Below are positions 1 through 8,239 of a stretch of 64,000 nt of DNA, piece after piece (positions within the stretch are counted from its first letter, which is position 1; each line of letters opens with the position of its first letter). The stretch is taken from the NCBI RefSeq assembly GCF_900149685.1, contig NZ_LT702999.1, positions 3,038,001 to 3,102,000 of the forward strand. Direction: 5' to 3'. This DNA comes from Erythrobacter sp. Alg231-14 (GTDB lineage Bacteria > Pseudomonadota > Alphaproteobacteria > Sphingomonadales > Sphingomonadaceae). The position numbers and the translations under genes are program-made. Below the pieces are notes generated by a model. It worked only from the letters and a program-made list of their open reading frames with translations, made no database searches and was not told the DNA's origin.

Positions 1-172
1 GTTCGAGCGCGATGCCGCCGCCCAAAAGCAAAACGATAATCCATCCCGCTGCGATAAAGCCCATGCGCCGGGCAAGGCTCGCTCGAGAGGTGGGCGCGGA
101 TGCAGCTCCGCCCGACACCGCACTTTCGCCAACGGAGCCGTCATCAATGGCGTTCTGATCAATATCAGGCAC
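1..172 (-). CDS. N-terminus of probable membrane sensor kinase (truncated by window edge)
   Basis: The reverse-strand frame just after the OmpR-type regulator stays open to the window edge. Only the N-terminus is visible: a hydrophilic, acidic, Gly/Ala/Ser-rich stretch, then SLARRMGF and one hydrophobic helix (GWIIVLLLGGGIAL). Possible starts are GTG at 292 (inside the regulator gene), GTG at 172, or ATG at 64; none has a strong ribosome binding site, so the start is a guess. No kinase domain is in view. The idea that this is the partner histidine kinase rests on position (PepSY gene, regulator, then this) and on the membrane helix. Confidence 0.45.
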   Translation of the reverse strand, partial: MPDIDQNAIDDGSVGESAVSGGAASAPTSRASLARRMGFIAAGWIIVLLLGGGIALE

Positions 173-239
173 AACACCGGGTTCAGGCGCGTCTACCGCG
201 CCCGCTCCGTGATTGGACCCTTCGCGGTCGCGCGCGCCT

Positions 240-920
240 TTAGTTGGCTCTTGGCGCGTCTGCGGGGTCGTCGAGGCTGTAACCGAGGCCACGGATCGTA
301 GTGATTACCTCTGCACCAAGTTTCTTACGAATGCGGGTGACGAAAACTTCGATCGTGTTGGAATCACGGTCAAAATCTTGGTCATAAATGTGTTCGATCA
401 ACTCAGTCCGGCTCACCACTTTCCCTTTGTGGTGCATCAGATAGCTGAGCAATTTGTATTCCTGCGCGGTCAATTTGACCGGTTCACCATCCAACGTCAC
501 GCGGCCAGAACGCGTGTCCAGCCGGACATTGCCTGCGGTCAGCTCGCTCGATGTGTTGCCCGATGCCCGACGGATCAGAGCGCGCAGCCGCGCAATAAGC
601 TCTTCGGTTTGGAACGGTTTGGCGAGATAATCGTCCGCGCCTGCATCCAAACCGGCAACTTTATCGGACCAGCTATCCCGCGCGGTTAGGACGAGCACAG
701 GGAAATCACGCCCCTCTTTGCGCCACATGCCTAGGACCGACAGACCATCTATCTCGGGAAGGCCGAGGTCGAGGATACAAGCGTCGTAATCCTCCGTACT
801 GCCCAAAAAGTGGCCATCTTCACCATCCGTCGACAGATCTACGGCATAACCGGTCTGTTCGAGGGTTGATTTCAATTGCTGGCCGAGAGTGGGTTCGTCT
901 TCGACGATCAGAATGCGCAT
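240..920 (-). CDS. OmpR/PhoB-family DNA-binding response regulator
   Basis: A 226-residue two-domain response regulator. The N-terminal receiver domain (about 1-115) has the acidic pocket VEDE, phospho-acceptor D51 in ILDLGLP, T79 in VLTARD and K101 in LAKPF. The C-terminal winged helix (about 125-220) has LTAQEYKLLSYLMHHKGKVVS and ends in the usual TIRGLGYSL. It would bind promoter DNA when phosphorylated. A probable sensor gene follows at once on the same strand and a PepSY gene lies 127 bp upstream, an order often seen for envelope-sensing systems. The trigger cannot be read from the sequence. Confidence 0.95.
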   Translation of the reverse strand: MRILIVEDEPTLGQQLKSTLEQTGYAVDLSTDGEDGHFLGSTEDYDACILDLGLPEIDGLSVLGMWRKEGRDFPVLVLTARDSWSDKVAGLDAGADDYLAKPFQTEELIARLRALIRRASGNTSSELTAGNVRLDTRSGRVTLDGEPVKLTAQEYKLLSYLMHHKGKVVSRTELIEHIYDQDFDRDSNTIEVFVTRIRKKLGAEVITTIRGLGYSLDDPADAPRAN

Positions 921-1047
921 AATCCACCATTTTTCTGTAAATTCTTGGCCTGTTGACTGCGCGTTTGCAGTGCTCTCGTCAAGCGAGTGGCACGTTGCAT
1001 CGCACGCTTAGTCCCCCGGCGAATGTTTAAGATTGTCAAACGATACC

Positions 1048-1398
1048 CTAATTCGCGCGGCTGATAATGCGGCCGGTGCGCGCGTCGACATCAATATAGG
1101 TCACACGCCCTTCGCGAATGAATTTGAGCCGGTAGGCGCGCGCCGTGCTGTCGTAGGACGGCCCCAGATACTCGCTCCCGCGCATTTGCGGCAGGATGCG
1201 GCGTTCGATCTCTCGCAAGGACAATTGATTGCCGGCCCGCATCTCACGGCGGGCATCGCCTTGATCGCTGCGCGATTGGTCTTGATTGCTGGCGCCATCC
1301 GCGGCCAATGCGGATGCCGATCCCGCAGACACAGCACCAAGGCCGATTAGGACGGCAGAGGCGGCCATTCCGGCCAAAAGAGAGCGTTTGCGTGACAT
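1048..1398 (-). CDS. Exported PepSY-domain protein
   Basis: A small exported protein of about 116 residues from ATG at 1398. The frame extends 7 codons further to 1419, but MSRKRSLLAG gives a normal signal-peptide n-region. A hydrophobic core with Ala-rich cleavage region is followed by a short charged linker and one PepSY unit: LSLREIERRILPQM..EYLG..YDSTARAYRLKFIREGRVTYIDVDARTGRII. PepSY proteins are thought to modulate periplasmic sensors or peptidases. Its place upstream of the response regulator suggests it modulates that system in the periplasm, which is inference. Confidence 0.85.
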   Translation of the reverse strand: MSRKRSLLAGMAASAVLIGLGAVSAGSASALAADGASNQDQSRSDQGDARREMRAGNQLSLREIERRILPQMRGSEYLGPSYDSTARAYRLKFIREGRVTYIDVDARTGRIISRAN

Positions 1399-1464
1399 CG
1401 TATTATCATGCCTACACACAGCGCCTTGAACAAGCTGTGAATAATGATCGGGTTTGCTGTTAAG

Positions 1465-2220
1465 TTATGACGATGTCGGTTCGCCATTCGCGTTCGTCAT
1501 CTCATATTTGATGGTGATGCTAACACCTGTGCTGACTTGGCCAGGTTGCACAGGCGCCGAGGCAGAAACATCCAGAGCCACGCTGCGCGCCTCCATTTGT
1601 GGAACAGCGCTCCGGCCTTGGATTGCCTCGCTAATTGAAAGCACCCTCACCCCGTCATAGCCGACCATCTCGGCGTAACTTTGCGCCCTTTGTTCGGCGC
1701 GTTCAACCGCGCGAGCACGCGCCAAATCCTTGGCCGCTTCGTCGTCTTCGATGCTGAAACTGGGTCCCGACAAATTGGTCGCGCCCGCCGACACCAATGC
1801 ATCCAAAGCCGCGCCCGTCGCATCAACATCGCGCAATTTCACGCTCACACGGTTTGAAACCTGATACCCACGAAACACTTGTCGTTGGTTTGCGCGGTCA
1901 TAATCATATTGCGCGTTCAAACTGATGCCGGTGGTTTGGATATCCTCGTCCGCCACGCCCAGCGCCAAAATTTGATCAATCACCCGGCGCATTTCTACCG
2001 AATTCTGCCGCATCGCTTCAACGGCTGTGGGCGCCTGTGTCGAAACCCCCGCGCCAATTGTCACCAGATCGGGTTCGGCCGTGACGGTTTCATACACCGA
2101 CAATTCAATCACGGGACCTTCCGCCGCGATCTCCACCGTCGTTGCATGGGCAGGAAAGGCGGCGATGCCGGTCGATGCTAGCAAGGCGGCGCAAAGGGCA
2201 AATGGGGCGGATTTGATCAT
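1465..2220 (-). CDS. SIMPL (DUF541) domain periplasmic protein
   Basis: A 251-residue exported protein. The signal peptide (MIKSAPFALCAALLASTGIAAFPAHA) is followed by one SIMPL/DUF541 domain: ISVYETVTAEPDLVTIGAGVSTQA near 45-65, a central helix-rich part (AVEAMRQNSVEMRRVIDQILALGV), and C-terminal VSITIKYEM. Relatives such as YggE/BP26 are periplasmic oligomeric proteins tied to stress resistance; the biochemical role is unsettled. The start at 2220 has a GAGGA ribosome binding site. It ends 66 bp before the PepSY gene on the same strand and could be co-transcribed with it. Confidence 0.9.
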   Translation of the reverse strand: MIKSAPFALCAALLASTGIAAFPAHATTVEIAAEGPVIELSVYETVTAEPDLVTIGAGVSTQAPTAVEAMRQNSVEMRRVIDQILALGVADEDIQTTGISLNAQYDYDRANQRQVFRGYQVSNRVSVKLRDVDATGAALDALVSAGATNLSGPSFSIEDDEAAKDLARARAVERAEQRAQSYAEMVGYDGVRVLSISEAIQGRSAVPQMEARSVALDVSASAPVQPGQVSTGVSITIKYEMTNANGEPTSS

Positions 2221-2353
2221 ATTGTGTTCCTCTTAGTTGCGATGCCTTTGCATGGGCGCGGATGACGGATGACTGAATATATCGATTTCAAGATGTATCG
2301 CTTACCCCAATCCCTCGCTAGACCCGCATTTCATACTTTGGGGAAAGAACACC

Positions 2354-3916
2354 ATGATCCGCACCATTGCAGCCGCCGTTGCGCTTTGCCTTGTCGGCTC
2401 GATTTCGACCGCCGCGCCCTCTTTTGCGCAAACAACGATGGAACACGTGCCGGATCGCCCAACGGGCGAAGGCGAAGGGCCATACGAAACACTCCTTATA
2501 CGCGGCGCGACAATGATCGACGGCACCGGCGCCCCACCCGAAGGGCCGGTGGACATTATCATTCGTGGCAACCGCATCGCGGGGATCGTGCGCGGCGGCG
2601 GATCGACCATCGCCGCAGATCACGTTGTCGAAGCGGATGGTATGTATGTGATGCCGGGTTTCGTAGATACACACGGCCATAATGGCGACCCAGGCAAAGC
2701 GCCCCAGCCATCTTATGGCTATAAATTGTGGCTAGCACATGGGGTCACATCGGTGCGCGGTGTCCCATTCTACTTTCTTCCTGATGCGCGCGGCGTGTCG
2801 GATGCCGCCCGCAGCGCGGCCAACACAATCACCGCCCCGCGTCTATTCCCCTATGCCGTGTTCGGAACGGGCGATTTCACGCCAACCGATGCGGGCGCGC
2901 GCGCATGGGTGCGCGAGGCAAAAGCGCGCGGCTTTGTCGGGGTGAAATTCTTCAATTTCGCCCCGCCCGAATTGGTAAGAGCCGGTCTTGATGAAGCGGA
3001 AAAGATCGGCATGGGCACCGTCGCCCATTTGGGGCAACGCGGCGTAGCCGGGATGAACGCGGCGCAGGCGGCAAAATCCGGTCTGCAATCCATCACCCAC
3101 TTTTATGGACACTTTGAAAGTTTATTGCGCGACGGCACTGTTCCCCAATACCCGCCCGACTACAATTACTTGGACGAACAATCCCGGTTTAGTTGGGCCG
3201 CGCGGATCACCGATCAAGCGGTGGAACCCGGCAGCGATGCGTGGAATGAATATGTCGATCTGTTGCTGGCGGAAAATGTAACCCTTGCACCAACGTTCAA
3301 CATTTATTCCGCCAGCCGCGACGTCATGAAGGCACGCAACGCCGACTGGCACGACCGTTACACCTTGCCATCGCTGATGCGGTTTTTCGAACCCAGCTTG
3401 GTCAATCACGGAAGCTATTATCACGATTGGACCAGTGAAGATGAAATCGCATGGCGACGCTTTTACCAGCGTTGGTTTGCCCTAACCCGCGACTTTAAAG
3501 ACCGCGGCGGACGGGTCACAGCGGGATCCGATCCCGGCTACATTTATCAAACTTGGGGCTTTTCTTACATTAGCGAGTTGGAAATGCTGCGCGAGGCGGG
3601 GCTCTCCCCTCTCGAAGTGATACAGGCCGCAACGCAAAGCGGCGCGGCGGAACTGTACGATGCCTCCGGCGAAGCGCCGCCCTTTGGCGTTATCCGTCCT
3701 GGAATGTTGGCAGATCTAGTCATCGTGCCGGAAAACCCACTGGCCAATCTCAAGGTATTGTATGGCACGGGCCATCGTCGACTCAACCGAGAAACGGATC
3801 GAATTGATACCGTTGGCGGCGTGCGATGGACCGTCAAAGACGGCATTGTCTACGATGCCCCCGCTTTGCTCGAAGATGTCGCGCGCATGGTTGAACTACA
3901 AGAGGCGACGCCATAA
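2354..3916 (+). CDS. Secreted metal-dependent amidohydrolase
   Basis: A 520-residue amidohydrolase-superfamily enzyme with a signal peptide (MIRTIAAAVALCLVGSISTAAPSFAQ), so periplasmic. The small beta-sandwich part precedes VMPGFVDTHGH, whose H107 and H109 form the HxH metal pair. Further signatures are GVTSVRGV, the lysine-bearing FVGVKFFNF, THFYGH and AGSDPG (late metal Asp). The C-terminal GVIRPGMLADLVIV closes the sandwich. It resembles imidazolonepropionase-like and prolidase-like hydrolases that act on small peptides or lactams; the substrate cannot be told. The start has a GGGGAAAG site 8-10 nt upstream. No clear operon partner. Confidence 0.92.
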   Translation: MIRTIAAAVALCLVGSISTAAPSFAQTTMEHVPDRPTGEGEGPYETLLIRGATMIDGTGAPPEGPVDIIIRGNRIAGIVRGGGSTIAADHVVEADGMYVMPGFVDTHGHNGDPGKAPQPSYGYKLWLAHGVTSVRGVPFYFLPDARGVSDAARSAANTITAPRLFPYAVFGTGDFTPTDAGARAWVREAKARGFVGVKFFNFAPPELVRAGLDEAEKIGMGTVAHLGQRGVAGMNAAQAAKSGLQSITHFYGHFESLLRDGTVPQYPPDYNYLDEQSRFSWAARITDQAVEPGSDAWNEYVDLLLAENVTLAPTFNIYSASRDVMKARNADWHDRYTLPSLMRFFEPSLVNHGSYYHDWTSEDEIAWRRFYQRWFALTRDFKDRGGRVTAGSDPGYIYQTWGFSYISELEMLREAGLSPLEVIQAATQSGAAELYDASGEAPPFGVIRPGMLADLVIVPENPLANLKVLYGTGHRRLNRETDRIDTVGGVRWTVKDGIVYDAPALLEDVARMVELQEATP

Positions 3917-3999
3917 TCATCCATTTGTGGATGCAGCGGGTCTGGATTGAAGCATCCGCTCTTGCCGAGTGCCGTGCCACCGCCTAACTCGCGCCGAAT

Positions 4000-5817
4000 A
4001 TGGCACAACCTCCAATCCTTTCCTGGGAAGGCCTTGGCCTTCAACAAGGCGCGCGCTGGCTTTTCGGCGGGCCCCAACCGGGCGTGGGCGCGGAACCTAT
4101 TGATTTGCACATTATGCCGGGCGATCGTCTGGCGTTGATCGGCCGCAACGGCGCAGGCAAAACAACCCTGCTGAAATTGATCGACGATCAAATTGAATCC
4201 GATCGCGGGACGCGGCGGGTAAAACCAAACATGCGGATCGTGTTTCTTGAACAAGACCCAGATTTCAGCGCATTTGCGACATTGATGGATTTCGCAATGG
4301 CCGGTGACGATGCACCGGCCGCGCATGAAGTGGATGCGATTGCGGGACAACTTGGGATCGATATGGCGACCGAATCCGCCACGGCGAGCGGCGGTGAACG
4401 GCGCCGCGCGGCGATTGCGCGGGCATTGGCGCAAGAACCCGATTTGTTGCTTTTGGATGAGCCGACCAACCACCTTGATCTGGCCGCGATCGATTGGCTG
4501 GAGGATTGGCTGTCGCGTTACAAAGGCGCCTTCATCACGATCAGCCATGATCGGACCTTCCTAAAACGATTGACCCGCGCGACCTTGTGGTTGGACCGGG
4601 GCACTTTGCGCCGCAAGGAAGTCGGCTTTGGTGGGTATGAGGCTTGGGAAGCGCAAGTCTATGCCGAGGAGACTCGAGCCGCTGAAAAGCTGGATGCGAA
4701 ACTCAAGCTTGAAGCGCATTGGTTGGAACGCGGCGTTACGGCGCGACGCAAACGCAATCAGGGCAGACTCGAAAAGCTCTATCAAATGCGAGAGGCACGC
4801 GCGTCGATGATATCCGACAGCGGTTCGGCAAAGCTGCAATTGGCGAACGATTCAGAGTTCAAATCGAAATCGGTGATTGTCGCCGAAGAGATCACAAAAT
4901 CCTATGACGGCCGAGCCGTCATCAAACCGTTCTCGCTAAGGATTCAACGCGGCGATCGGATCGGCATGGTCGGCTCAAACGGCGCGGGCAAAACCACATT
5001 GCTTCGGATGCTCACAGGGGAGTTGGAACCCGACAGCGGCACCATCACGCGCGCCAGCACATTGACCGGCGTGATGATCGATCAGCAACGCCGATTGCTC
5101 GAACCGGACGCGACAGTGCGCGATATCCTTGCCGAGGGTGGCGATTGGATCGATGTGCGCGGTGCGCGCACCCATGTTCAGGCCTATCTCAAGGACTTTC
5201 TGTTCGACCCCAAATTGGTCGACACGCGCGTCGGCATTCTATCGGGCGGCGAACGGTCCCGCTTGCTCTTGGCACGTGAATTTGCGCGCACAGCAAACCT
5301 GCTCGTCCTTGATGAACCCACAAACGACCTTGACCTCGAAACACTCGACCTCTTGCAAGAGGTCATTTCAGATTTCGACGGCACCGTTTTGATCGTCAGC
5401 CACGATCGCGACTTTCTGGATAAGACAGTGACGGTTACGCTTGGTTTGGATGGATCAGGCTCGGTTGACGTTGTTGCCGGCGGCTATGCCGATTGGGAGG
5501 CAAAGCGGAACAAACGGGTCGTAGGCAAGACAAAGGCAGCATCTGCCACCGATACCGCTGCGCCGGCGAAGAAGGCCGCACCAAAGAGCGACAAGCTCTC
5601 TTACAAAGATCAACGCGATTACGAGCAATTGCCCGCGCGCATCGAAGATTTGGAAACGGCGATAACCAAGGGCGAAGCGATCCTTGCCGATCCTGAACTC
5701 TACACCTCCGATCCCAAACGGTTCGCCACCATTTCTAAAGGCATCGAAAACGCGCGTTCGGAGAAGGACGCAGCAGAGGAGCGCTGGCTGATGCTGGCCG
5801 AACAGGTGGAAGGATGA
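4000..5817 (+). CDS. uup: ABC-F family ATPase, Uup type
   Basis: A 605-residue soluble tandem ATPase. Domain 1: Walker A GRNGAGKTT, signature ASGGERRR, Walker B LLLLDEPTNHLD. Domain 2: SNGAGKTT, LSGGERSR, LLVLDEPTNDLD. A Lys/Ala-rich linker leads to a C-terminal coiled-coil domain (about 540-605) as in Uup, which separates it from EttA. Uup proteins act on ribosomes and branched DNA and affect precise transposon excision in E. coli. No membrane domain is present, as expected for ABC-F. The stop overlaps the next gene by 4 bp, so translation is probably coupled. Confidence 0.93.
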   Translation: MAQPPILSWEGLGLQQGARWLFGGPQPGVGAEPIDLHIMPGDRLALIGRNGAGKTTLLKLIDDQIESDRGTRRVKPNMRIVFLEQDPDFSAFATLMDFAMAGDDAPAAHEVDAIAGQLGIDMATESATASGGERRRAAIARALAQEPDLLLLDEPTNHLDLAAIDWLEDWLSRYKGAFITISHDRTFLKRLTRATLWLDRGTLRRKEVGFGGYEAWEAQVYAEETRAAEKLDAKLKLEAHWLERGVTARRKRNQGRLEKLYQMREARASMISDSGSAKLQLANDSEFKSKSVIVAEEITKSYDGRAVIKPFSLRIQRGDRIGMVGSNGAGKTTLLRMLTGELEPDSGTITRASTLTGVMIDQQRRLLEPDATVRDILAEGGDWIDVRGARTHVQAYLKDFLFDPKLVDTRVGILSGGERSRLLLAREFARTANLLVLDEPTNDLDLETLDLLQEVISDFDGTVLIVSHDRDFLDKTVTVTLGLDGSGSVDVVAGGYADWEAKRNKRVVGKTKAASATDTAAPAKKAAPKSDKLSYKDQRDYEQLPARIEDLETAITKGEAILADPELYTSDPKRFATISKGIENARSEKDAAEERWLMLAEQVEG

Positions 5818-6407
5818 GCGATCAGGCAACCGCCCTGCATCGTGACATCGCCGCCTGCACTTTGTGTGCCGAACATCTGCCACTTGGCCCGCGCCCCGTG
5901 GTGCAATTCTCCCCGCAATCGCGCATTCTGATCATCGGACAAGCACCCGGAACCCGCGTCCATACCAGCGGCGTGCCATGGGATGACGATAGCGGCGATC
6001 GATTGCGCGATTGGTTGGGCATGGACAAGGATACGTTCTACGATCCCGATGTCTTGGCCTTGATGCCAATGGGATTTTGCTATCCGGGCAAGGCGAACAG
6101 CGGCGATGCTCCGCCGCGCAAAGAGTGTGCCCCCGCATGGCATGACAGCATACTTGCCTTGTTGCCAGAAACCCGATTGACGCTGTTGGTTGGCGCCTAT
6201 GCGCAATCCCAATACCTTCCCGATACGCGCAAGCTTACATTGACGGAACGTGTTCGGACCGCGTGGTTGGACAACGCCGATCCCGCGCCCATTCTGCCAT
6301 TGCCGCATCCCTCTTGGCGCGTCCGCATGTGGATGAGCAAACACCCATGGTATGAAAGCGAGGTTTTGCCGCGATTGCGCAAAGAGGTCGCCAAACGATT
6401 GCCATAA
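5814..6407 (+). CDS. Uracil-DNA glycosylase superfamily protein with Fe-S cysteine pattern
   Basis: A 197-residue protein with UDG-superfamily motifs: GQAPG at 42-46, a VPWDDDSGDRLR active-site region, and HPSWR near the C-terminus. C15 and C18 plus C89 and C105 give C-x2-C ... C-x15-C, the spacing used by family 4/5 glycosylases to hold a 4Fe-4S cluster. It probably excises uracil or deaminated bases from DNA, but the GQAPG loop differs from the usual GEAPG, so substrate and activity are uncertain. It starts inside the uup stop (ATGA overlap), implying co-expression. Confidence 0.85.
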   Translation: MSDQATALHRDIAACTLCAEHLPLGPRPVVQFSPQSRILIIGQAPGTRVHTSGVPWDDDSGDRLRDWLGMDKDTFYDPDVLALMPMGFCYPGKANSGDAPPRKECAPAWHDSILALLPETRLTLLVGAYAQSQYLPDTRKLTLTERVRTAWLDNADPAPILPLPHPSWRVRMWMSKHPWYESEVLPRLRKEVAKRLP

Positions 6408-6552
6408 CGGTGCGATTGCAAACCGCCACAGCGCCAGAACCAAACCGGAGACATGGACCGCATGTTACACGGTCCTAAGCGCAAAAGATTTGGACTTCGC
6501 GCCGCAATAAGATCACCCTTGCGGCTCATCCGATTTTGCAATGGAGCCCCCC

Positions 6553-6912
6553 ATGAACACCACTCAGATCGCCCGTGATTTCGTCAAACTGCTCATCGAA
6601 GAAGACGAAGCCGGCTATCAGGCCTATTGGTCCGATGACATTGTCAGCCTTGAACCCATGGAGGGTGAAACCGCCCGTACACAAGGGCGCGAGGCGTTGT
6701 TGGCTAAACACGCATGGTGGGACAACAACGCCGAAATGCACGAGGTGACGATGGAGGGGCCGTATGTATACGGCGATCAATTTGCCATCCGCTTTGCAAT
6801 GGACGTGACGTTTCAGGGGGAAAGGTCGAAATCGTCCGAAATCGGCCTCTACACGTTGAAAGACGGCAAAATCATTGAAGAACGGTTCTTTTCCCCACAG
6901 GATGATTGGTGA
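6553..6912 (+). CDS. SnoaL-like / NTF2-fold protein
   Basis: A small cone-fold protein of 119 residues from ATG at 6553, chosen because GGAG lies 7 nt upstream; an ATG at 6541 is in frame. The pattern ARDFVKLLIEEDEAGYQAYWSDDIVSLEP ... GREALLAKHAWW ... DQFAIRFAMDVTFQGE ... IGLYTLKDGKIIEERFF matches SnoaL-like/NTF2-like proteins. Members are small hydrolases, isomerases or ligand-binding proteins; nothing here identifies a substrate. It stands alone between the UDG-like gene and the convergent DUF6456 gene. Confidence 0.85.
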   Translation: MNTTQIARDFVKLLIEEDEAGYQAYWSDDIVSLEPMEGETARTQGREALLAKHAWWDNNAEMHEVTMEGPYVYGDQFAIRFAMDVTFQGERSKSSEIGLYTLKDGKIIEERFFSPQDDW

Positions 6913-6933
6913 TCGCGAAATAACCATTTTGGT

Positions 6934-7407
6934 TCACGAAATGCGGTAAAAATCCGCAACCCGATCCAAGGCCAATTTTAGCACCAATTTACCGCTGCGG
7001 GCGGGCCAACCCAATGTCTTTTCCGCGTCGGGCAACCCTTCGCCTGCGCAAACAACCCTCCACAATATATCCTCCAACCCTTTTCCTGCCGCCGTTAGCG
7101 CGCCATCAAACCGATGTTTCGCGGCGATCTGCTTCTCCGTGCCGGAAAGGCCCCTTTCCCCGGTGGAACGGATGCGCACCGCATCCCAGCGCATCGTTAC
7201 ATTTGCAGACAATTGCGCCCGTTCATAATCCCGACGCAGCGCCTCACCGGCTTCATACAAACGCGCATCAATGTGGCCGCGAGAATGCAGCCAAGCCAAC
7301 GGCGATTCGCCAAGATTGACCGTTACGCTGCGTCTTTTCGCCCCAACGCCGCCGGTTTGTTTTGGACCTTCCGAAGTCAATTCGCGTTCCACCAATTGCC
7401 GCTTCAT
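6934..7407 (-). CDS. DUF6456 domain protein
   Basis: A 157-residue protein from ATG at 7407 (MKRQLVERE); 18 further codons are open upstream. It is basic and mostly helical: PLAWLHSRGHIDARLYEAGEALRRDYERAQLS, then a loop with SGTEKQIAAKHRFDGAL, and a C-terminal part (ILWRVVCAGEGLPDAEKTLGWPARSGKLVLKLALDRVADFY) that looks like a winged-helix-type fold. It matches DUF6456, an alphaproteobacterial family of unknown function. It is transcribed divergently from the XRE regulator across a 120-bp spacer with inverted repeats, suggesting shared control. Confidence 0.8.
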   Translation of the reverse strand: MKRQLVERELTSEGPKQTGGVGAKRRSVTVNLGESPLAWLHSRGHIDARLYEAGEALRRDYERAQLSANVTMRWDAVRIRSTGERGLSGTEKQIAAKHRFDGALTAAGKGLEDILWRVVCAGEGLPDAEKTLGWPARSGKLVLKLALDRVADFYRIS

Positions 7408-7453
7408 GTCCGATTCTCCTGATTTGCCGTTTTGGTTATTTCCAAGGCTCTCT

Positions 7454-7470
7454 ATTGCCAAATTCGCAAT
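7454..7470. promoter_or_regulatory. Inverted repeat ATTGC-N7-GCAAT in divergent promoter region
   Basis: Perfect 5-bp arms separated by 7 bp, between the DUF6456 start (7407) and the XRE start (7528). Short spaced palindromes are typical operators for XRE regulators. Assignment is by position only. Confidence 0.3.
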
Positions 7471-7485
7471 TCTGTAGGAAAGGAC

Positions 7486-7507
7486 AAACTGCGTTCAATT
7501 ACAGTTT
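7486..7507. promoter_or_regulatory. Inverted repeat AAACTG-N10-CAGTTT, candidate operator
   Basis: Perfect 6-bp arms with a 10-bp spacer, 20 bp upstream of the XRE start codon at 7528. It lies where an autoregulator would block its own promoter or translation start. No experimental or family consensus is known to me for it. Confidence 0.35.
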
Positions 7508-7527
7508 TAACCCATGGGACCGCACAG

Positions 7528-8109
7528 ATGATCAACAGGATCCGCGAAATTCGCAAAGCCAAAGGGCTCACCCTCGCCGACCTTGCCGAAGCGTGCGATC
7601 CGCCGACCACGGCGCAGACAATCGGTCGATTGGAAACGGGTATGCGCAATCTTTCCATCAATTGGATGGACCGGATTGGCACAGCGTTGGGCGTGGACCC
7701 CGAAATTTTGGTTCGCTCCGACGAACAACCGCGCGCGCAAGTCGTCGCAGAATTGGGATTGTCCGATCCGGAGGCATTAAGCGCGCCGCGCGAAGCGATC
7801 CTACCCACAGAGATGGCAGCGCAGAGCGATGATGGCCCGATGCTGGTGTTGGAAGTGACGGCATCTGTCGGTGAATATCGTCCCGGTGACATGGTGTGGC
7901 TGAAACAAATTCAACCCGATGATGCAGCATCGGCCATGAACAGAGATTGCCTTATCCCGCGCACGGGTGGCCGGTTCACATTTGGGCGGCTGATCGATCG
8001 GCGGGGCACATTGGTCGGAATCCTCCCTTCACAAGCGGGAAACAAGCAACAAGTCGTCGATAACCCGCCGTGGATTGCGGTCGCGACGATGTTGGTGCGG
8101 CCCCTATGA
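7528..8109 (+). CDS. XRE-family regulator with S24-like C-terminal domain
   Basis: A 193-residue regulator from ATG at 7528. The frame is open from 7432, but the helix-turn-helix starts directly with MINRIREIRKAKGLTLADLAEACDPPTTAQTIGRLETGMRNLS (residues 1-43). The C-terminal half (YRPGDMVWLK ... DCLIPRTGGRFTFGRLIDRRG) resembles the beta-rich S24 peptidase domain of LexA/CI-type repressors, but I see no Ser-Lys dyad, so it probably acts as a dimerisation or sensing domain rather than self-cleaving. Divergent from the DUF6456 gene, with inverted repeats between. Confidence 0.85.
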   Translation: MINRIREIRKAKGLTLADLAEACDPPTTAQTIGRLETGMRNLSINWMDRIGTALGVDPEILVRSDEQPRAQVVAELGLSDPEALSAPREAILPTEMAAQSDDGPMLVLEVTASVGEYRPGDMVWLKQIQPDDAASAMNRDCLIPRTGGRFTFGRLIDRRGTLVGILPSQAGNKQQVVDNPPWIAVATMLVRPL

Positions 8110-8144
8110 TCGGCGCGATCGACGTGCAGAATATGGCCGCTGAA

Positions 8145-8158
8145 TTAACGCGTGTTAA
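8145..8158. promoter_or_regulatory. Perfect palindrome TTAAC-GCGT-GTTAA
   Basis: A 14-bp perfect palindrome in the 130-bp spacer between the XRE gene and the glycosyltransferase gene, 82 bp upstream of the latter's start. It resembles paired CtrA half-sites but has TTAA-N6-TTAA rather than the usual N7. Function unknown. Confidence 0.25.
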
Positions 8159-8239
8159 CGCTCTGCTTGTATCGTCGATCCGAAATGTTGGAGGAGGCAC
8201 AGTGAACCAGGCGCACACGCACGAACGGGGTCCCCGCAC

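Noticed and set aside
8145..8158. CtrA binding site at the TTAA palindrome
   Set aside because: Spacing is TTAA-N6-TTAA, not the N7 of the consensus. Kept only as an unassigned palindrome.
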